Shown: positions 1-12,510, numbered from the stretch's first letter. The stretch is 64,000 nucleotides of DNA from Bidens hawaiensis (GCA_021521415.1 JAIQDT010003549.1:54677-118676); one strand, 5' to 3'. The notes: generated from the letters alone by a model not told the origin. Made by a program: numbers and translations.

Positions 1-115
1 CAAATCAACAAGTAAATAAGAGCACATATTAGGAAAAAGAATGCTTAGACACGATTACATGAACAACTTGCTGTTTCTTACTCATGATTTGCCTCCATGT
101 TTGCTGTTTCTTTAG

Positions 116-2214
116 CTAATTTTCTTCGCTACCCAATCCCGAGCTATTTCTTAGGTAATCGTCGTACGCGGCTTCTTCATCGGTCATTGGTTGAGTGTGT
201 CCTTCATTGACCTCCTCTTCATACAAGCCCGCTTCATACTCCATTTCCCCCTCGAGTGAGCGTTGATGTTGTGCCCTATCTAAAGAGTCCAAGTAATCCT
301 TGTAGCAAATCGACATCTCTATAGCTGGTGCAGTGAGTCGAGTCCTCCTAATCGATATAACCCTGCCAGAAACAGAAAAAGCAGACTCCGAAGCTACCGT
401 GGAAGCTTGGACCGTTAGTAAATCTTTGGCAATGGCGGCGAGGATCGGAAACTCATCCTCCTTACCTCTCCACCAAGCCAGCAAATCAAGACTTCTAAAT
501 TCATCCGGAGTCATGTGTTTCACAAAGTTGGTACCACCATACCTTCCAAGTTCACTGCTTGGGGTGTTTACCTTTTGACGTTTACCGGCGTCTTCCCAAA
601 TCATGTAGTACATCCCCATTTCAAGGTCGGTTTGGGATTGGGATTGGGCAACAGCTCTTAACGAGTCATGAATTTGGGAAGACGACCCGTATTTTGTAAG
701 GTAGACATCATACATGTTTGACAAGGTGGTGTTGAAAGCATTCTTTAAAGTTTGGCTATAATAGGGGTTTTGATCGTCGTTTAACCCTAGCTCATCACAA
801 ATTTTTTCTATTAAAGCTTCAACACCACCAACATTGATGCAAGGGTTTAACGCAGCAGCACATGTCAAAACAGCGGGTAGTTATTGAAAATATTTTCTAA
901 ATTTTTCTTTCATTTTTACACCCATATCAAAATAAGGTGCACCCCTACAATGAAGTTCACTCAACTTTGTGCACATGACAGCAATTTTTGGTAAAGCAAT
1001 GGGGCTTGTTGGATAGTAAACCCCGGATAAACTAGTTGTGCAAGATTTAAAAATTTGAAGGACCTCCGTAACGATCTCAATCAATAACCAGTTTCTAGGA
1101 TCGTACGGTGCACATTTACCCCTACTTGACAAAATTTGATGAAACGCAATTAATGATTCTTTTTGTTGGATGGCTTTCTCAAACATATTACAAGTCGAGT
1201 TCCATCTTGTTGGACAATCCCAATTTGGCCCCAACCATTGACAATTAGCTTCTACACAAAATTTTTTGTATCTTGAAAATGTTTTATTGTTGCTAAAAAC
1301 ATCTCGTAACATTCTTTTAAAATTGTTTCTTTGCGTTTCGATCACGTTTAGCCCATCTTGCACGGCCAAGTTGATAATATGTGCAATGCATCAGCTATGA
1401 AAAACGCTCCATCACAAATAGGTTTATACTTTAATTTTAAATGGCCAACCGCGGCCGTATTGTTGGACGCGTTATCAAACGAAATTGAAAAGATTTTATG
1501 TTCAATCTTGTATTGTCGAATGACTTTATCCAAGATTTTAAAAATATTTCTACCCGTGTGCGGGTAATCAAACAATAGAAACGCAACGGTTCGTTTCATC
1601 ATTTGCCACGACTCGGGGTCAACCCAATGAGCCGTCACACAAATGTATGAGTCGGGCGAACCATGAGGTACCGACCACACATCCGTTGTTAAGTTTACAC
1701 CAGTTTGTAAGTTTGAAAAGTATGAAATTAGTTCGGATTTAGCGTTTTTCCATGCTTTAAGACAATCTCTTCTAAGGGTCGAACGACTTACGTGTTGGTA
1801 GCGTGGTTGAACATAGTTTCGCATCATCTCCGTGAATTGAGGGTTGTCGAAGTGGTTGAAAGGAAGTGTTTGTTGAATCACAAAGTTTGAAAACTGTTGA
1901 CGTACCGCTTCAACGTCGTACGTAAACACCGCTCCTTGATTCGTCATCTCCGGCTGCGAACTACTTCCCGATTCGTCCTTCAAGGCCTTGCAAAAGGGCC
2001 TTTGTACATGCGCTTTTAAAGTGGAGTTTGCATCTTTGCCATAAAACTTCAAACAATGTTTGCATCGAGCTTTTTGGCTACCGTTAGACATTTCGCATAG
2101 GTCGAAATGTTGCCAAACATCATGGTTTCGTTTCGTGGGGATGACCCGAACGACCGTTTCTCCCGTGTTCGAGGCACCCATGTTGACGGATGAAGCAGCA
2201 CTTTGGGAGGCCAT
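116..2214 (-). pseudogene. hAT transposase, BED-finger/RICESLEEPER type, broken
   Basis: This is the cut-and-paste transposase of hAT element A, a nuclear DNA-binding RNase H-fold enzyme. The start is ATG at 2214. The N-terminal part holds a BED zinc finger (C51, C54, H69, C75). The middle has the RNase H-like core, with a TDVW motif around 1680. The C-terminal part (116-868) holds the hAT dimerisation domain, with LLAWWRGKEDEFPILA and the ASESAFSVSGRVIS block, and ends at a natural-looking TAG at 116-118. Two lesions break it: a frameshift at about 1370-1395, where the conserved His-Ile-Ile-Asn-Leu segment changes frame, and an in-frame TAA at 881-883. Otherwise the three pieces are collinear and well preserved, so inactivation looks fairly recent. 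It is unlikely to make an active enzyme. Confidence 0.88.
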
Positions 2215-2490
2215 GATAATCGACTACGAAATAAGAGTGGTATACTCGAGTATGAAATAAACGACTACGAAATAAGAGCGTATGGAGTGGTAATGTGGTA
2301 TAATTGAGCGTGAGATAACAAAATAATCGCGTATGAAATAAACGTTTAGAGCGTTTGGAGTTGTATAATCGAGTGTGATCTAACCAATACCCAACCTAAA
2401 CTATATATAGATGTTTGTGGGGGTAAAATGGTAAAAAAAAACGGTCCAAAAACAAAAAAACGGGCATATAGCCGTTATACAACGTTCAAA

Positions 2491-2771
2491 AACCGGTTTT
2501 TAACCGGTTAACCGGTTATGGAGAAACCGGTTAACCGGTTTTTCCACAACGGTCAAAAACCGGTTTTTTTATAAACCGGTTAACCGGTTTTTCCATAACC
2601 GGTTAATAAAAAAAACCGGTTTTTCCATTAACCGGTTCGTTAACCGGTTTTGGATCTAGAACTTGTAACCGAAAGACGAACCGGCGGTTTGTAAACCGGT
2701 CAAACCGGTTTTTAAAAAACCGGTTTTCGTAAAAACCGGTTTCCGGTTTAAACCGGTTCCCCAACCGGTTT
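2491..2771. repeat. Subterminal ACCGGT palindrome array of hAT A
   Basis: About 18 copies of the palindrome ACCGGT, mostly as AAACCGGTTT or TTAACCGGTTAA, lie in 281 bp directly inside the right tip of the hAT element. Subterminal arrays of short motifs are known hAT transposase-binding sites (for example AAACGG in maize Ac). The self-complementary core here means each copy reads the same on both strands. The function is inferred from position. Confidence 0.75.
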
Positions 2772-2794
2772 TTTTGGCCATCTCTAGTACTAGG

Positions 2795-3113
2795 TCCCTG
2801 TCTCATTGATCCAGTCTATAGGGCTGTGAGGGGTAGTTATACTTGTGATTGGATCCTTACATTAGCTGTTTGGAGTTGGAGTCTAGCCGTTAGACGATCT
2901 GATGGCTCATGAAGTTTTATTAAGAAAATATTGTAAATTATGGTTTATAACTTCAACTCTTTTGTAACAAACTAACGGGTGTTTAATCCCGTCTTTTGGA
3001 ATATATTAATATTTTAATCATAACTTCCGCTTTACAACCTTAAACTCTGATATATTTACAAAACATGTACCACCTGTTGGTCACACGCCTAGGCCCTAAG
3101 TTGGGGTGTGACA
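2795..3113 (+). repeat. 3' part of an LTR, ending GGTGTGACA
   Basis: The stretch ends in GGGGTGTGACA and is followed four bases later by a tRNA primer binding site, so 3113 is read as the end of a 5' LTR. The rest of the LTR would lie left of hAT element A, outside the window. The same terminal GGGTGTGACA closes the solo LTR at 34230 and, in reverse, the one at 14035. Confidence 0.6.
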
Positions 3114-3116
3114 GGT

Positions 3117-3128
3117 TGGTATCAGAGC
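3117..3128 (+). other. Primer binding site, initiator tRNA-Met
   Basis: TGGTATCAGAGC is the standard plant LTR retrotransposon primer binding site complementary to the 3' end of initiator tRNA-Met. It lies three bases after the LTR end at 3113. Confidence 0.8.
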
Positions 3129-4600
3129 CATAGATCTTAGTGAATTGGGTATTTAAACGTACCTAAGCTTTGATCAAGGGATAAGTTTCAATATTTTATT
3201 AATAATATTACAGGGATAAGATAGGTTGGTATTCTTTTCTATCCCTCATCATTCTAAAATTCCAAAAATAGATGTCATTTAAGAAAGTGATAGATGGCTT
3301 TATGCGCGACGCAAGAAAAGCTTGTCACCCCGAGCCAATACTCTCGGAGGACAAAAAGAGTGAAGAATACTATGAAGATTTCTTTAATCAAGACCGTCCA
3401 ATCGTACCCATAGTTCCATACGGAAGTCAACCCATCTACTTCCCTGGCACGGAGTAAATGTCAATTCACATTCCCAGTGATCTACCAACTCCCGAGTATC
3501 ATCCATCTGATATTCCAAACTATCATCCTTCTAATGAAATGCAAGTTGATAAGCCTATCAAATCTGAATTCGGGCAAGACACATCCAGCTAGATGTAGTG
3601 TCATTCTGATCAACGAAGATGGTGTTTTGGAACTCCAACTTATAGCCCAACAGATTCCAACAATAATTCTATAGCAGGTCTATCAAGGAGACCTAAGATG
3701 AGGGTGATGCAACCTCATGAAAAGGTGAAATCAGTCAATCACAAGTATATCTAAACAAAGATGATGAAGAAATGTGGACGGAGGAAGAATCAGAAGAAGA
3801 TCCTTAGGAGAAAGAGGAAGATTCCGAAGAAGAAATAAGTATGAAGGAAGAAAACCCTCGTATTCAGGATACTCCAAAGTGTGATTGTCCACCAAATATT
3901 GGTTGCCAACATCCCATGCTTCCCATTACCTATTGTTATGCCTTTCAAGAACCATCATTCCATATGCATTATGGATATATTTCCCGAGATCCTTATATTC
4001 AAGGATTTCCTCTAAGTTTTCCACCATACCCTGGAATTGTTCCTACCATCTCGAAACAAGCTAATGAAATAAGAGAACAAGAAACAACTGCTAAAGCTTT
4101 TTACAACTTACCATTTGAAACAAGTCCCCTACCACCATATCCAAGAAATCACTATGACATTGTGAAGATGGGATATCGTGATCCACCACCACAATATGGA
4201 TACCCGAATGTTATGCCACAATCACAAATGGAACATCTGGCTGAGCCCTGCATGAAACCGATGACCTAAGGAAAAAGATTGCTACTGAGGGTGGCAAGAA
4301 AAAAAAGTTGGAAGTAAATAACTACAGAAATATAGTAAAATGAAAAAGATGATCAAGGATTGCATGAAAGATTAAGAATTCCCGCCCGTTGATGTTTGTA
4401 TCGTTTGTTTCTGTGTCAGTTCTTGTAATATACTCTATTAACAGGACTAGTATTTATAGTCGTTTGTAAAATATGCTGGTCGTTGTAAGATATTCCGGTT
4501 TGTAAGATACTCTATCTACCGGTATATAAGTAAGTCAACCCCACAACCGCAGCCATAAACGCGATTAAAAACGACATTAGCAGACCCCGTTAACACAATT
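3129..4600 (+). pseudogene. Retroelement interior with degenerate, unrecognised ORFs
   Basis: Downstream of the primer binding site lie two short open stretches, 3272-3457 (61 codons) and 3841-4269 (142 codons), in a region with purine-rich, acidic-coding DNA (about 3770-3840). The second is rich in Pro, Tyr and Met (PPYPG, PPPQYGYP) like a low-complexity gag tail. No zinc knuckle, protease, RT, RNase H or integrase motif is present in any frame. This is consistent with a non-autonomous or heavily deleted element. I do not recognise the protein, and translation is doubtful. Confidence 0.4.
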
Positions 4601-4861
4601 AACCATAGGGGTTTTATTCTCGAGGTTATGAGGATTTTGCAGCAAAGGTTAATTGGATTATTATTACTGTTAATGGTTGATATAACACAAAGTGTGCATC
4701 TTTTGTCATCGAATTATCCTCTTATTTTGGTAAAACTCCTTGCAAATTCATTGTATTTGGTACTTATTTGAGTTATTTGTGAATTTGCAGGTCCGGGCGC
4801 CCGCCCAACAAAGAAACGACGAAAAGATGGCACTGTTCGGACAAAAATCAAGAATATGCCC

Positions 4862-5264
4862 AAAGTGCATGACCATGCAGCTAAAGTGCATGACCATGCT
4901 GAGCAAGTGCATGACCATATCGAGAATGTGCATGACCATGCTGGTGATAAATGCACCATCATGTACTTTTAGTGCACCACCTTGCACATCTGGTATCGTG
5001 TCAAGATGAATGTGCACCATCATGCACTTTTAGTGCACCACCGTGCACTTCCGAGGAGATGAGCCCGTGAACTATCCGATTCTGAGAACAAAACAGATCA
5101 GCTTTGAAAGTGCACTAGCTAGTGCCGGTAATGCACGACCATGCAGTTTTTGTGCATGATCGTGCACTTTTTTGGAACCTGCAAATCAGAGCGGCAGAAA
5201 GTGAAAGTTTGACTTACCAAATCGGTGCACGACCATGCACTTTTTGTGCATGCCTGTGCACTTT
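4862..5264. repeat. GTGCATGACCATGC-type repeat array
   Basis: Four head-to-tail 21-bp units with core GTGCATGACCAT lie at about 4864-4940. They are followed by diverged and partly inverted versions (GTGCACCATCATGCAC, GTGCACGACCATGCA, GTGCATGCCTGTGCAC) out to 5264. In one plus-strand frame the first four units encode a 7-residue repeat, V-H-D-H-A-x-x, preceded by a basic PTKKRRK stretch. That frame stops soon after, at about 4968. It may be a decayed coding repeat or a non-coding array; function unknown. Confidence 0.7.
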
Positions 5265-6420
5265 GTCCAGAATCTTATAAACACTCATTTTCTCTTCATT
5301 TTGGTGTGTGGAACCTTGGTGATTCTCTCTCAACTCTTGAAAATTATTTTATGTGTTCCTTAAGAGTTTGAAGGCTTCCACCATCCTCAAGATCCATCAT
5401 TCCATTCTTCAATCCTTATTTGATCTTAGTTTACTTTCCATTGTTCTTGAACATGATTTGTTATCTTATTTTTAGTTTGATTATATTTTTAGTTTGATTA
5501 TAGTTGTATTAGGCCTTATGGGCTAATTACTTTTGCTATCTAGACAATGCTGAAGCTTTTGCTAATGTGATATATTATCTATGCATTATTTTGGTGAAGT
5601 GTGGTTCTTTCAAGAATATGGTTGAGATTATAATTTGATATTGATGGTTTTCATACTTGTTAGAGTTTCATAATCTTGTTAGTCTTACAAATGTGTAGGC
5701 GTTCATGTTGGAAAATTATGTTCTAGATGTTTGTAAACTTTGAATGTTCATGTTTTCTTTGTTTACATTACTAAGTTAGGAATGACTAGTAAAGATTAAC
5801 TTGGTTATGAGATTTTTGATGAGTATGGAACCATACACTTAATATTGGAAAATTAATGAGTGTTGTTATGATTCTTGACTTGGTGATGACTTGCTAGTTA
5901 AAGTTTCATAAGTTGATATTAATTTCATGAATTTCGCTACTTTAGTGTAATATTAGGTGGTTAGTATGTTGTTCATGATAGCTTTCCTTTAATTATGAGA
6001 CTTTGTTGTTTTGACAAACAAGTTAGTCTATGTTTATCTCTGGATTGAAAACCCATAATGATGATTCTTTGCTAGTATTAGATTGCTTTATTGAAATCTA
6101 GTATTTATGTTTAGATTCATGTTTTTCCATATTATTGCTATTTTGTCATGTTAGTAGAGTGGATTCATGTCTAGGTAGTTTGTTGGATTGATTGATTTCT
6201 TGCTTATTTACTTTCTTTGTGTTCATCGTATGCTAGTTTAGTTAATTCAAATTCAACTTAAGATTTACTTGTTCGGTTGGTCATTTACAAAGATTTAGTG
6301 CTAGAAAGTTTCCGTGTCCATGGATTGATACTCAGTTCTTACCGACACTTTATTACAAACGATAGGTACACTTGTCTTTCGTGTGTGGTTTAGTTGTAGG
6401 TTAAAACCTATTTTAAAACC
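5265..6420. other. AT-rich DNA without a gene, probable 3' interior of the retroelement
   Basis: I find no coding potential here. The segment around 6300-6370 (TTTCCGTGTCCATGGATTGA, then CTTACCGAC) resembles a phrase common near the 3' end of plant Ty3/gypsy interiors, but no polypurine tract or downstream LTR in the same orientation is visible. Confidence 0.35.
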
Positions 6421-6848
6421 CGATTTGTGTGGAACTTTTACTTAAATTTATATATATATATACATATATTCACACACATCAACGGTATAATCATATGATG
6501 GTATATTGCGGGTTTGTTATTATGTCCATTCGTATCATAAAGATCTCGGTTTCCAAATTAATTGTGTCGATAAAGATCGTTCTTGATATATGGATGATTT
6601 TCCAGGATCAATTACGTGTTTAAAACAAGGATTACGGTGCAAGAAATCTAAACAGGTTACGGGATTTGACATGGATACGGGTTTATAAATCCAGGTTTGG
6701 TTTTGGGATTATAGGATAATATATTATGTTAATTGCATAAAGGTCCTTAGTCTTCTTGTATGGATACACTTATGGTTTAAACTAAAGTTTAGGGTATATA
6801 ACGTATATAATTCAAAGTTGTAATAATAATTAATTAAATGTAATAAAC

Positions 6849-6885
<37 letters not shown>

Positions 6886-6993
6886 TAATAATAACTCGAA
6901 TAAAGTGACGTTTTATTGATTAAAATTACTCGAAAACGAAAACGAGTCGGGTATTTGTATTTAATATTTTATATGAAAACCCGAGTTATTACA
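6420..6993 (-). repeat. LTR fragment, reverse orientation, related to the solo LTR at 31955
   Basis: The reverse complement aligns by eye with the first about 400 bp of the solo LTR at 31955-34230: both begin TGTAATA, then carry ACCCGACTCGTTT, a TTATT microsatellite and stretches such as AAACCCGTA. A (TAA)n microsatellite occupies about 6847-6895. The left end is not defined. Confidence 0.55.
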
Positions 6994-8131
6994 GTCAAAC
7001 TCAAGATATGTGGTTTATATTCTAGACCAGATTACAACATTTTATAGCAGCCTATACATATAATCTTGTAAAATCATAAAGCATATTAATCCTAAATTCA
7101 AAAATTACAATATCTAGTTTTCTAGAAAACTAGACTCAGAGTAAAATATCATATAATCAAGAGTCACTCAAAATTACCAAATTAACATCAGCTTACAACA
7201 CCAAAAAAACACATGAACGAATCTGAAGAGATAATGATTTCATATATATCTCATTTAAACCATGCTTTCAACGTATCTATGATTCTAATTCATCAAATAA
7301 CAATCACATATCATCAAAATCAACATATATTATGATCATTACAAAAAAAAACCTATTGCATCATTTAGGTTTTTTATACAACTTTCAATTTAACCACAAA
7401 CTTCTCATCAACATTATCAATTTTTCTTATTTTTGTGTGATTGATATTACCAATGATTTGGTTACTATGTTTTCATGAACCTAATTAAGAAAAACATGAA
7501 CAGAGATAACAGTTATAATACTTACTTTTCTATGAAATGAAAATCAATTAACAATCCTCCAACAAGTGTTATTAATCCAAAATCAACAAGATGTATGTAT
7601 GTATGTATGTATGTATGTGTTTTGTTGAGAGAAATGAAAAAGAATGAAAGTGTGTGTGTCTGTGTGCGCGCGCGCGTATCGGCCAAGATAGGAGAGAAAG
7701 GAGTTTCTTTTGCAATAAAATAGTCTTATCATTTACATTACCTTAATATGCCATAACATCCTTCATAATTGCTTCATTAATCTTCATCCTTTTAACTAAC
7801 TATTAATAAACTTACTTAACAAGATTTAATAACATGTATGACATGTAACATATTATATAATGTACTTTCTAAACATAACATAAGAACATATATTATATAA
7901 TGCACATAACATTCATTTTAATACATATAACAATCATATATTTGAATACATTTCATTTTATTTATTTGTGACTTATTATTCTTGTTAGACCACCAACGCA
8001 CACAGACAGACTCATGTGAATGCTCACATGACACATGACACATGACATGTGTGTGTGTGTTTCCTAACAGAGTTATCGAAGATAACATAGTTTAGTTAAG
8101 GGAATTAAACTGAAAATGTTGGGTGTCATAA
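6994..8131 (-). repeat. LTR fragment, reverse orientation, related to the solo LTR at 14035
   Basis: The order of landmarks matches the 5' half of the solo LTR at 14035-17906 read in reverse: AAACTAGACTCA, then a (TGTA)n/GT-rich microsatellite (about 7590-7670), and a terminus ending GGGTGTCA at 8131. Homology is old and seen only by eye. No gene is present. Confidence 0.45.
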
Positions 8132-8877
8132 TTTTGGTTCACGCAGTTCGTTTTAGGTCGTTTTGAGCATAAAATAAGTGTTTTAAACACCGTTAAAGAC
8201 TTTGGAACGAAACGAAAAGTATGAAACATAATTATAACATAAAATTTATTATTTTATTAATATCTAAAGATCCGAAAACCAAAACTGGTCAGGTTACAAT
8301 ACGAAAACAAATACAAAACGAACCGGAAATGAAAAATGACACATTTATTAATTCGGTTTGTTACGAAACTCACGTACTATGGCAACAGGAAAATAATACC
8401 CAAAAAAATAAAGTCATAAACCTTTAATTGAAGACCATAAAACAAATGCAGGTATCGGTTCGATTATACTGACACTGCAATCCATGTTGTTCGATCGGAA
8501 TCGGGTTCGTCAAGTACTACTTTAAATACACCCTGTTATCAACAAAATGTATACGTATACCAGAATGTTGTGAAAAGTAAACAAAGCCTTGAAAACCATA
8601 AAAATGAATGCCACTACCGATTCGTAGAGCATTGAACGGACACCTATTTGTTCGATCGAAATTCGGGTGGCAACGGTGGTCTGGTATTGGATATACCCGT
8701 GAATTTCGGTTGTACTATATTATATTACGCACACACTTATTATACACCATATATTTTTAAAATAAAATGGGAATATTATATATCACATATTTAAAAGTAA
8801 ATCAGGTATATTATACAGAGGTTATATTTAGAATAAATCGGGTTTGTAGAAATTAACAAGGAATATAATCATGAATA
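8132..8877. other. No gene recognised
   Basis: AT-rich sequence with one 68-codon open stretch (8221-8427) of lysine- and asparagine-rich composition and no recognisable motif. It is probably relic transposon DNA. Confidence 0.3.
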
Positions 8878-8880
8878 TTA

Positions 8881-10576
8881 GGCTATGTGTAGTGGAGAGG
8901 CTACAAATTGGGCGAATTGCGACACGTGATGCCCAGTTAACAAAGGGTAAGAATTTGTTTTTGGAGTGTGATGGTTTTGTAGCCCCCTCCAGTGCCACGT
9001 CACCATTTTTTATTATTTTCTTTTAATAATTAAACTAAACAAATAAAAACTCATTAAATTAAATAATTAAAAAAACACATTAAAATTAAAAAAGAAACAT
9101 TAAAAAATACATAACAAAAAAACTAATATCCATAATATTCGTGCATTTTTTGAACTCGTCGTTGCAATAATGCGGCCTCTTCGTGTAACCCGGACGCTTT
9201 GAGTGATTCGTAGTCTTCTTTCATTTGTTTTAGTTGAAGCGTATGGGCTAGCATTCCGTGATATTCGGTGGTTGCTTTCATGTTGTTTCCCATATTCACG
9301 GCATGTGTTTCGAAACGACCGAACACCTCGTTTAGATGTTCGACTTCTTCACTGGTCACGAGGTTGAATTGTGACGATGACGAACCCTCCCCTTTATTTG
9401 TATTATTTTTTCTTGCTCTGTCGCGGGGTTGAGCCAACTCAGATACTTGGTCGAGCCAAAAAAAGTCGTCCTCGACTTTTTTAAAGGTCGGGATGATGAG
9501 CCGGCTAGTCGAGCTACCAGAACGGTGGGTGCCCCGTTCCATTTCGCGCATAGCCTTAGTTTTTCCCAACATTTTAGGTACTTGAATGGTTTCCCGAGCC
9601 GCCCTTCAGTGTGCCCTTGAGATCAAAAGTCGCTTAAAACTTTTGGCAATCTGAATTAAGGCCCTTCCAGTGGGCTTGAACCGCTTCTTTGCCCCGGTAG
9701 TCTTCGGGTATACCCGTAAGCGAAAGCCAAGCTTCAAAAACTTTTCTCCAAAATATAACCCGATGGCTTGAAAGTTAGCTACAAATTAAAATTATTTGTC
9801 ACAATTAGTATACATTTTTAATAAACACTGAATAAAGTTATATAAATAGTTAATATTAAAAAACTTACCGACGTCGGGATCCTCCGAAACGACGATCCAA
9901 GCCCTTGCAAGAGCTACTTCCTCCTCATCGGTCCATTGCTTGTATGGATCAAGTTGCGCCATCGGCTCACCCGGTTGTTGTTTTTTTTTGTGTTTACGGG
10001 CCGGCTTTTGGCTTGAACCGGAGGCCCATGCCGTCTGAGTCTCCGGCACCGTCTCCAGCTCCGGTTGGGTAGACCCGAACGCCGGCATGAGGTTTTGGGG
10101 CATGAGGTAGTTGGCATACATGTTTAGGTTTGGGTCGGCAAAACCAAACGAAAAATTTTGGTTTGGTTGGTTTCGGGTGTTCGGGTTCCATTGCATGTTT
10201 ACGTCGGTTGGTTTTGCGAACCGTGGACTCGACCGAAAGGAGGGAATGGGTGTTTCGGTTGGTTCGGGTTGGTTCTAGGATTCATTTTTGTTGTATTTTT
10301 GAAGAATTTGGTTATGTGTAACGTAAGAAATGGATATGGGTTTGGAGAAGAAGGGTATATGTATATATATATATGTTTAAATTTTATTTGTTTTTTTTAC
10401 TTTTGACTGTTTGCAACGGTCATATTATTATTATTTACAAACAACCATAGGCGACAAATAGTTTGCCAACCCCCCCCCCCCCCCCGGCGGTATCGCCCCA
10501 CAATTCGCCGGAGGAACGGTGTTCTCGCTTGACGTCGCCATTTTTCGTCCCAAGTTTACGCCCACTACGGGTGGCC
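8881..10576 (-). mobile_element. Non-autonomous PIF/Harbinger element, ORF1 only
   Basis: The element is flanked by the 3-bp duplication TTA (8878-8880 and 10577-10579), the hallmark of PIF/Harbinger. The terminal inverted repeats read GGCTATGTGTAGTGG on the left and, in reverse complement, GGCCACCCGTAGTGG on the right. Inside is a decayed Myb/SANT ORF1 on the minus strand but no DDE transposase, so it would need a transposase in trans. A poly-C tract lies at about 10471-10486. Confidence 0.8.
9123..10196 (-). pseudogene. Harbinger ORF1, Myb/SANT-like DNA-binding protein, decayed
   Basis: ORF1 proteins of PIF/Harbinger transposons bind the element ends together with the transposase. Exon 1 (start 10196) is Asn/Gln/Pro-rich and then enters the trihelix/SANT motif WTDEEEVALARAWIVVSEDP. 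The coding frame stops matching at about 9868, where a canonical GTAAGT donor occurs; the matching acceptor TTTGTAG lies just before 9780. The next exon resumes the fold with an FWRKVFEAW-type helix, then hits a TAA near 9635. The last part, 9123-9572, is a coiled tail ending in a Met/His/Tyr-rich C-terminus. The stop and loss of frame make it a pseudogene. Similar plant proteins are often mis-annotated as glutathione S-transferase T3-like. Confidence 0.7.
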
Positions 10577-10579
10577 TTA

Positions 10580-12095
10580 TATGCAACATATACATCATTT
10601 ATATAGTAAACAAAAAATCATGTTAGGTATATAATTGATAAAGAGGTATATATTATCTCATAATTAGGTTGGGTAAATGGGTATATCATACAATCTTATA
10701 CCCTTGAAAATTTTAAAAGTAATCTCATAGCCGATTACCATACCCAATACACGTCCCTGATGTTTCGAGTGTTCACAATGGGTATGGGTTCCATTGTCTT
10801 TAGTCGAAATCAGTTTGGTTTGTCACGGTAGCACACTCGTATAACTTATAATATAGTTTTTTTTAATACAACTTCATTATAAAACAAAATGTATACCGAA
10901 ATATCAGGAAAAAAAATTAAATACAAATATGTATTAAGCTTTTTTTTTAACTTAAACAAATTCAAGTTAACAGAGAAAATATTAAATTAAACGAGTTCAA
11001 AACGTATATTTAAACGAGAGCAAAGCAATCAACAACCTATGTCAAAACCAAACAGTGTATATTGATCAACCTCATCAACCTATGTCAACCAAACTAGCTA
11101 AGGCTTGGGTTCTAAGTATATGGAGTAATTAAGTTATGATATCAGCTTAATGTTAAGAGTCAGAAAAATGAATTTACTCAATTTAGTATGCTTGGCATAG
11201 AATGAAGGTTTTACAGGATGTTTTATGATATTAAATATTAGGTGCCAAAAACGCCCTTACCGGCATGGTGTGCCGTGTGACGGTGTTTTTAGCTCAGAAA
11301 AGATGTTTCTACAGCCCTGTTACGGATGCCCTTATTGGACCCACAATGTGTAAAGATGCTATCCTCATCTATATGCTCCTAGAAGATAGAGGTAGAGCAG
11401 CAACACGATAGATGCACGTGAAGTTGGGGTTCCCATATCTCTCAAGTCCCAGTCTAAAATCTATATAGAAATTGCTGACCCTATTCAAAACGTCAGACCC
11501 ACCGCACGTGCTGCTAACCAACAAAACCAATTATTTTCAACCACTCATGTCTCGAGACCATTTAAGAGTTATTTAAATGCATACATTTAACTTGTATTTT
11601 AACCCTAATATAAATACAACTTATACACCCCCTTAGCAGCATCTTCAACCATGAAGCCTGTGGTGACGTGTTAATAAAGAGACTCTGTGTTTCATGTAAC
11701 TCATGTTTGATTCATACTCTCGTAATTTAATTTCAGTGGCACCAGAGTAATGATGAGAGACTAGGCAAGTAGGAGGCATTAAGTAGATGGATCCTTGAAC
11801 TAAACGGGTTTTATCTCACTGTACTGTCTTACATTCAGACAAGTGTTTGCGGACGTTGGCCTTAGGTGAATATTTTCCTCGAATCGGAAGGCGAGTGTAT
11901 TCTTATATAGTGAATTTAGGTAGTGGCACATTTGAAAAATTTGTTGGTCGTTAAAAAAAACGCTGACAGCTTCTCCAACAGGCTACGTTGTATGAGGTTC
12001 GGATTAAAAAACTCCAACGTGGTGGACAAGTACCATCATGGAGTAAGTTTGTGGAGTCCGCCCGGATATGAAATTTAAGGACTTGGAGGCTTGGA
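10580..12095. other. No gene recognised
   Basis: About 1.5 kb of AT-rich intergenic sequence. I see no ORF with recognisable motifs, no LTR ends and no convincing terminal repeats. Confidence 0.4.
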
Positions 12096-12096
12096 G

Positions 12097-12510
12097 CTAG
12101 GGGTGTAAACATGCCTAGTTGAGCTCGAACTTGGCTTGTTTGACTTATGAGGACTCATTTCAAGCTTAGATCGTTTCAAGCTCTTTTACTGAAGCCCGAG
12201 CTCGGCTCGTCTGTTGTTTTCTCAACCTCGGGCTCGGCTCATTTGTTAGTATTATATATTTTGAGAAAAAGTTTAAACGAGCCAAAGCTCGACTTGAGCT
12301 TGGATGTGTAATGCAAAACTAGAACATAAAAGTCTCAAATAGTAAAACTTAAATATACGCAAAGTTTTACATGCTTTCATGAGTTTCCTATACAAAGCTC
12401 AGACTCAATAACCAAACAAGCTTTGTTGAGGCTCAGGTTTGGTTAGAGCTAAAAAACTCTGCTCTTTTCAAGGTATTAGTTGATCCGGACGCGAGTTTAA
12501 ACATTTTCCC
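12097..12510. mobile_element. Probable MITE with GAGCTCG-rich subterminal repeats
   Basis: The left end reads TAGGGGTGTAAAC and the right end, in reverse complement, TAGGGAAAATGTTTAAAC, giving short imperfect terminal repeats. Inside are many variants of GAGCTCGGCTCG in both orientations, a pattern seen in widespread plant hAT-like MITEs. No clear 8-bp target duplication is visible, so the boundaries are approximate. Confidence 0.5.

Larger units (their letters stand above)
1..2786 (-). mobile_element. hAT-superfamily transposon A (left end outside window)
   Basis: The element carries a broken BED-finger hAT transposase on the minus strand and ends on the right at 2786. Read from the minus strand the tip is TAGAGATGGCC followed by an A run, which resembles plant hAT terminal repeats. 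The 8 bases beyond it (2787-2794, GTACTAGG) would be the target duplication, but the partner copy lies left of the window, so this cannot be confirmed. A very dense ACCGGT array fills the last 300 bp. The element appears to sit inside an LTR whose 3' end follows at 2795-3113. The hAT assignment is secure from the protein; the exact right boundary is inferred. Confidence 0.8.

Noticed and set aside
10471..10486. Poly-C tracts (also 13128-13140) as functional i-motif or quadruplex sites
   Set aside because: Single long homopolymer runs in transposon DNA are prone to length error in assemblies, and nothing around them supports a function.
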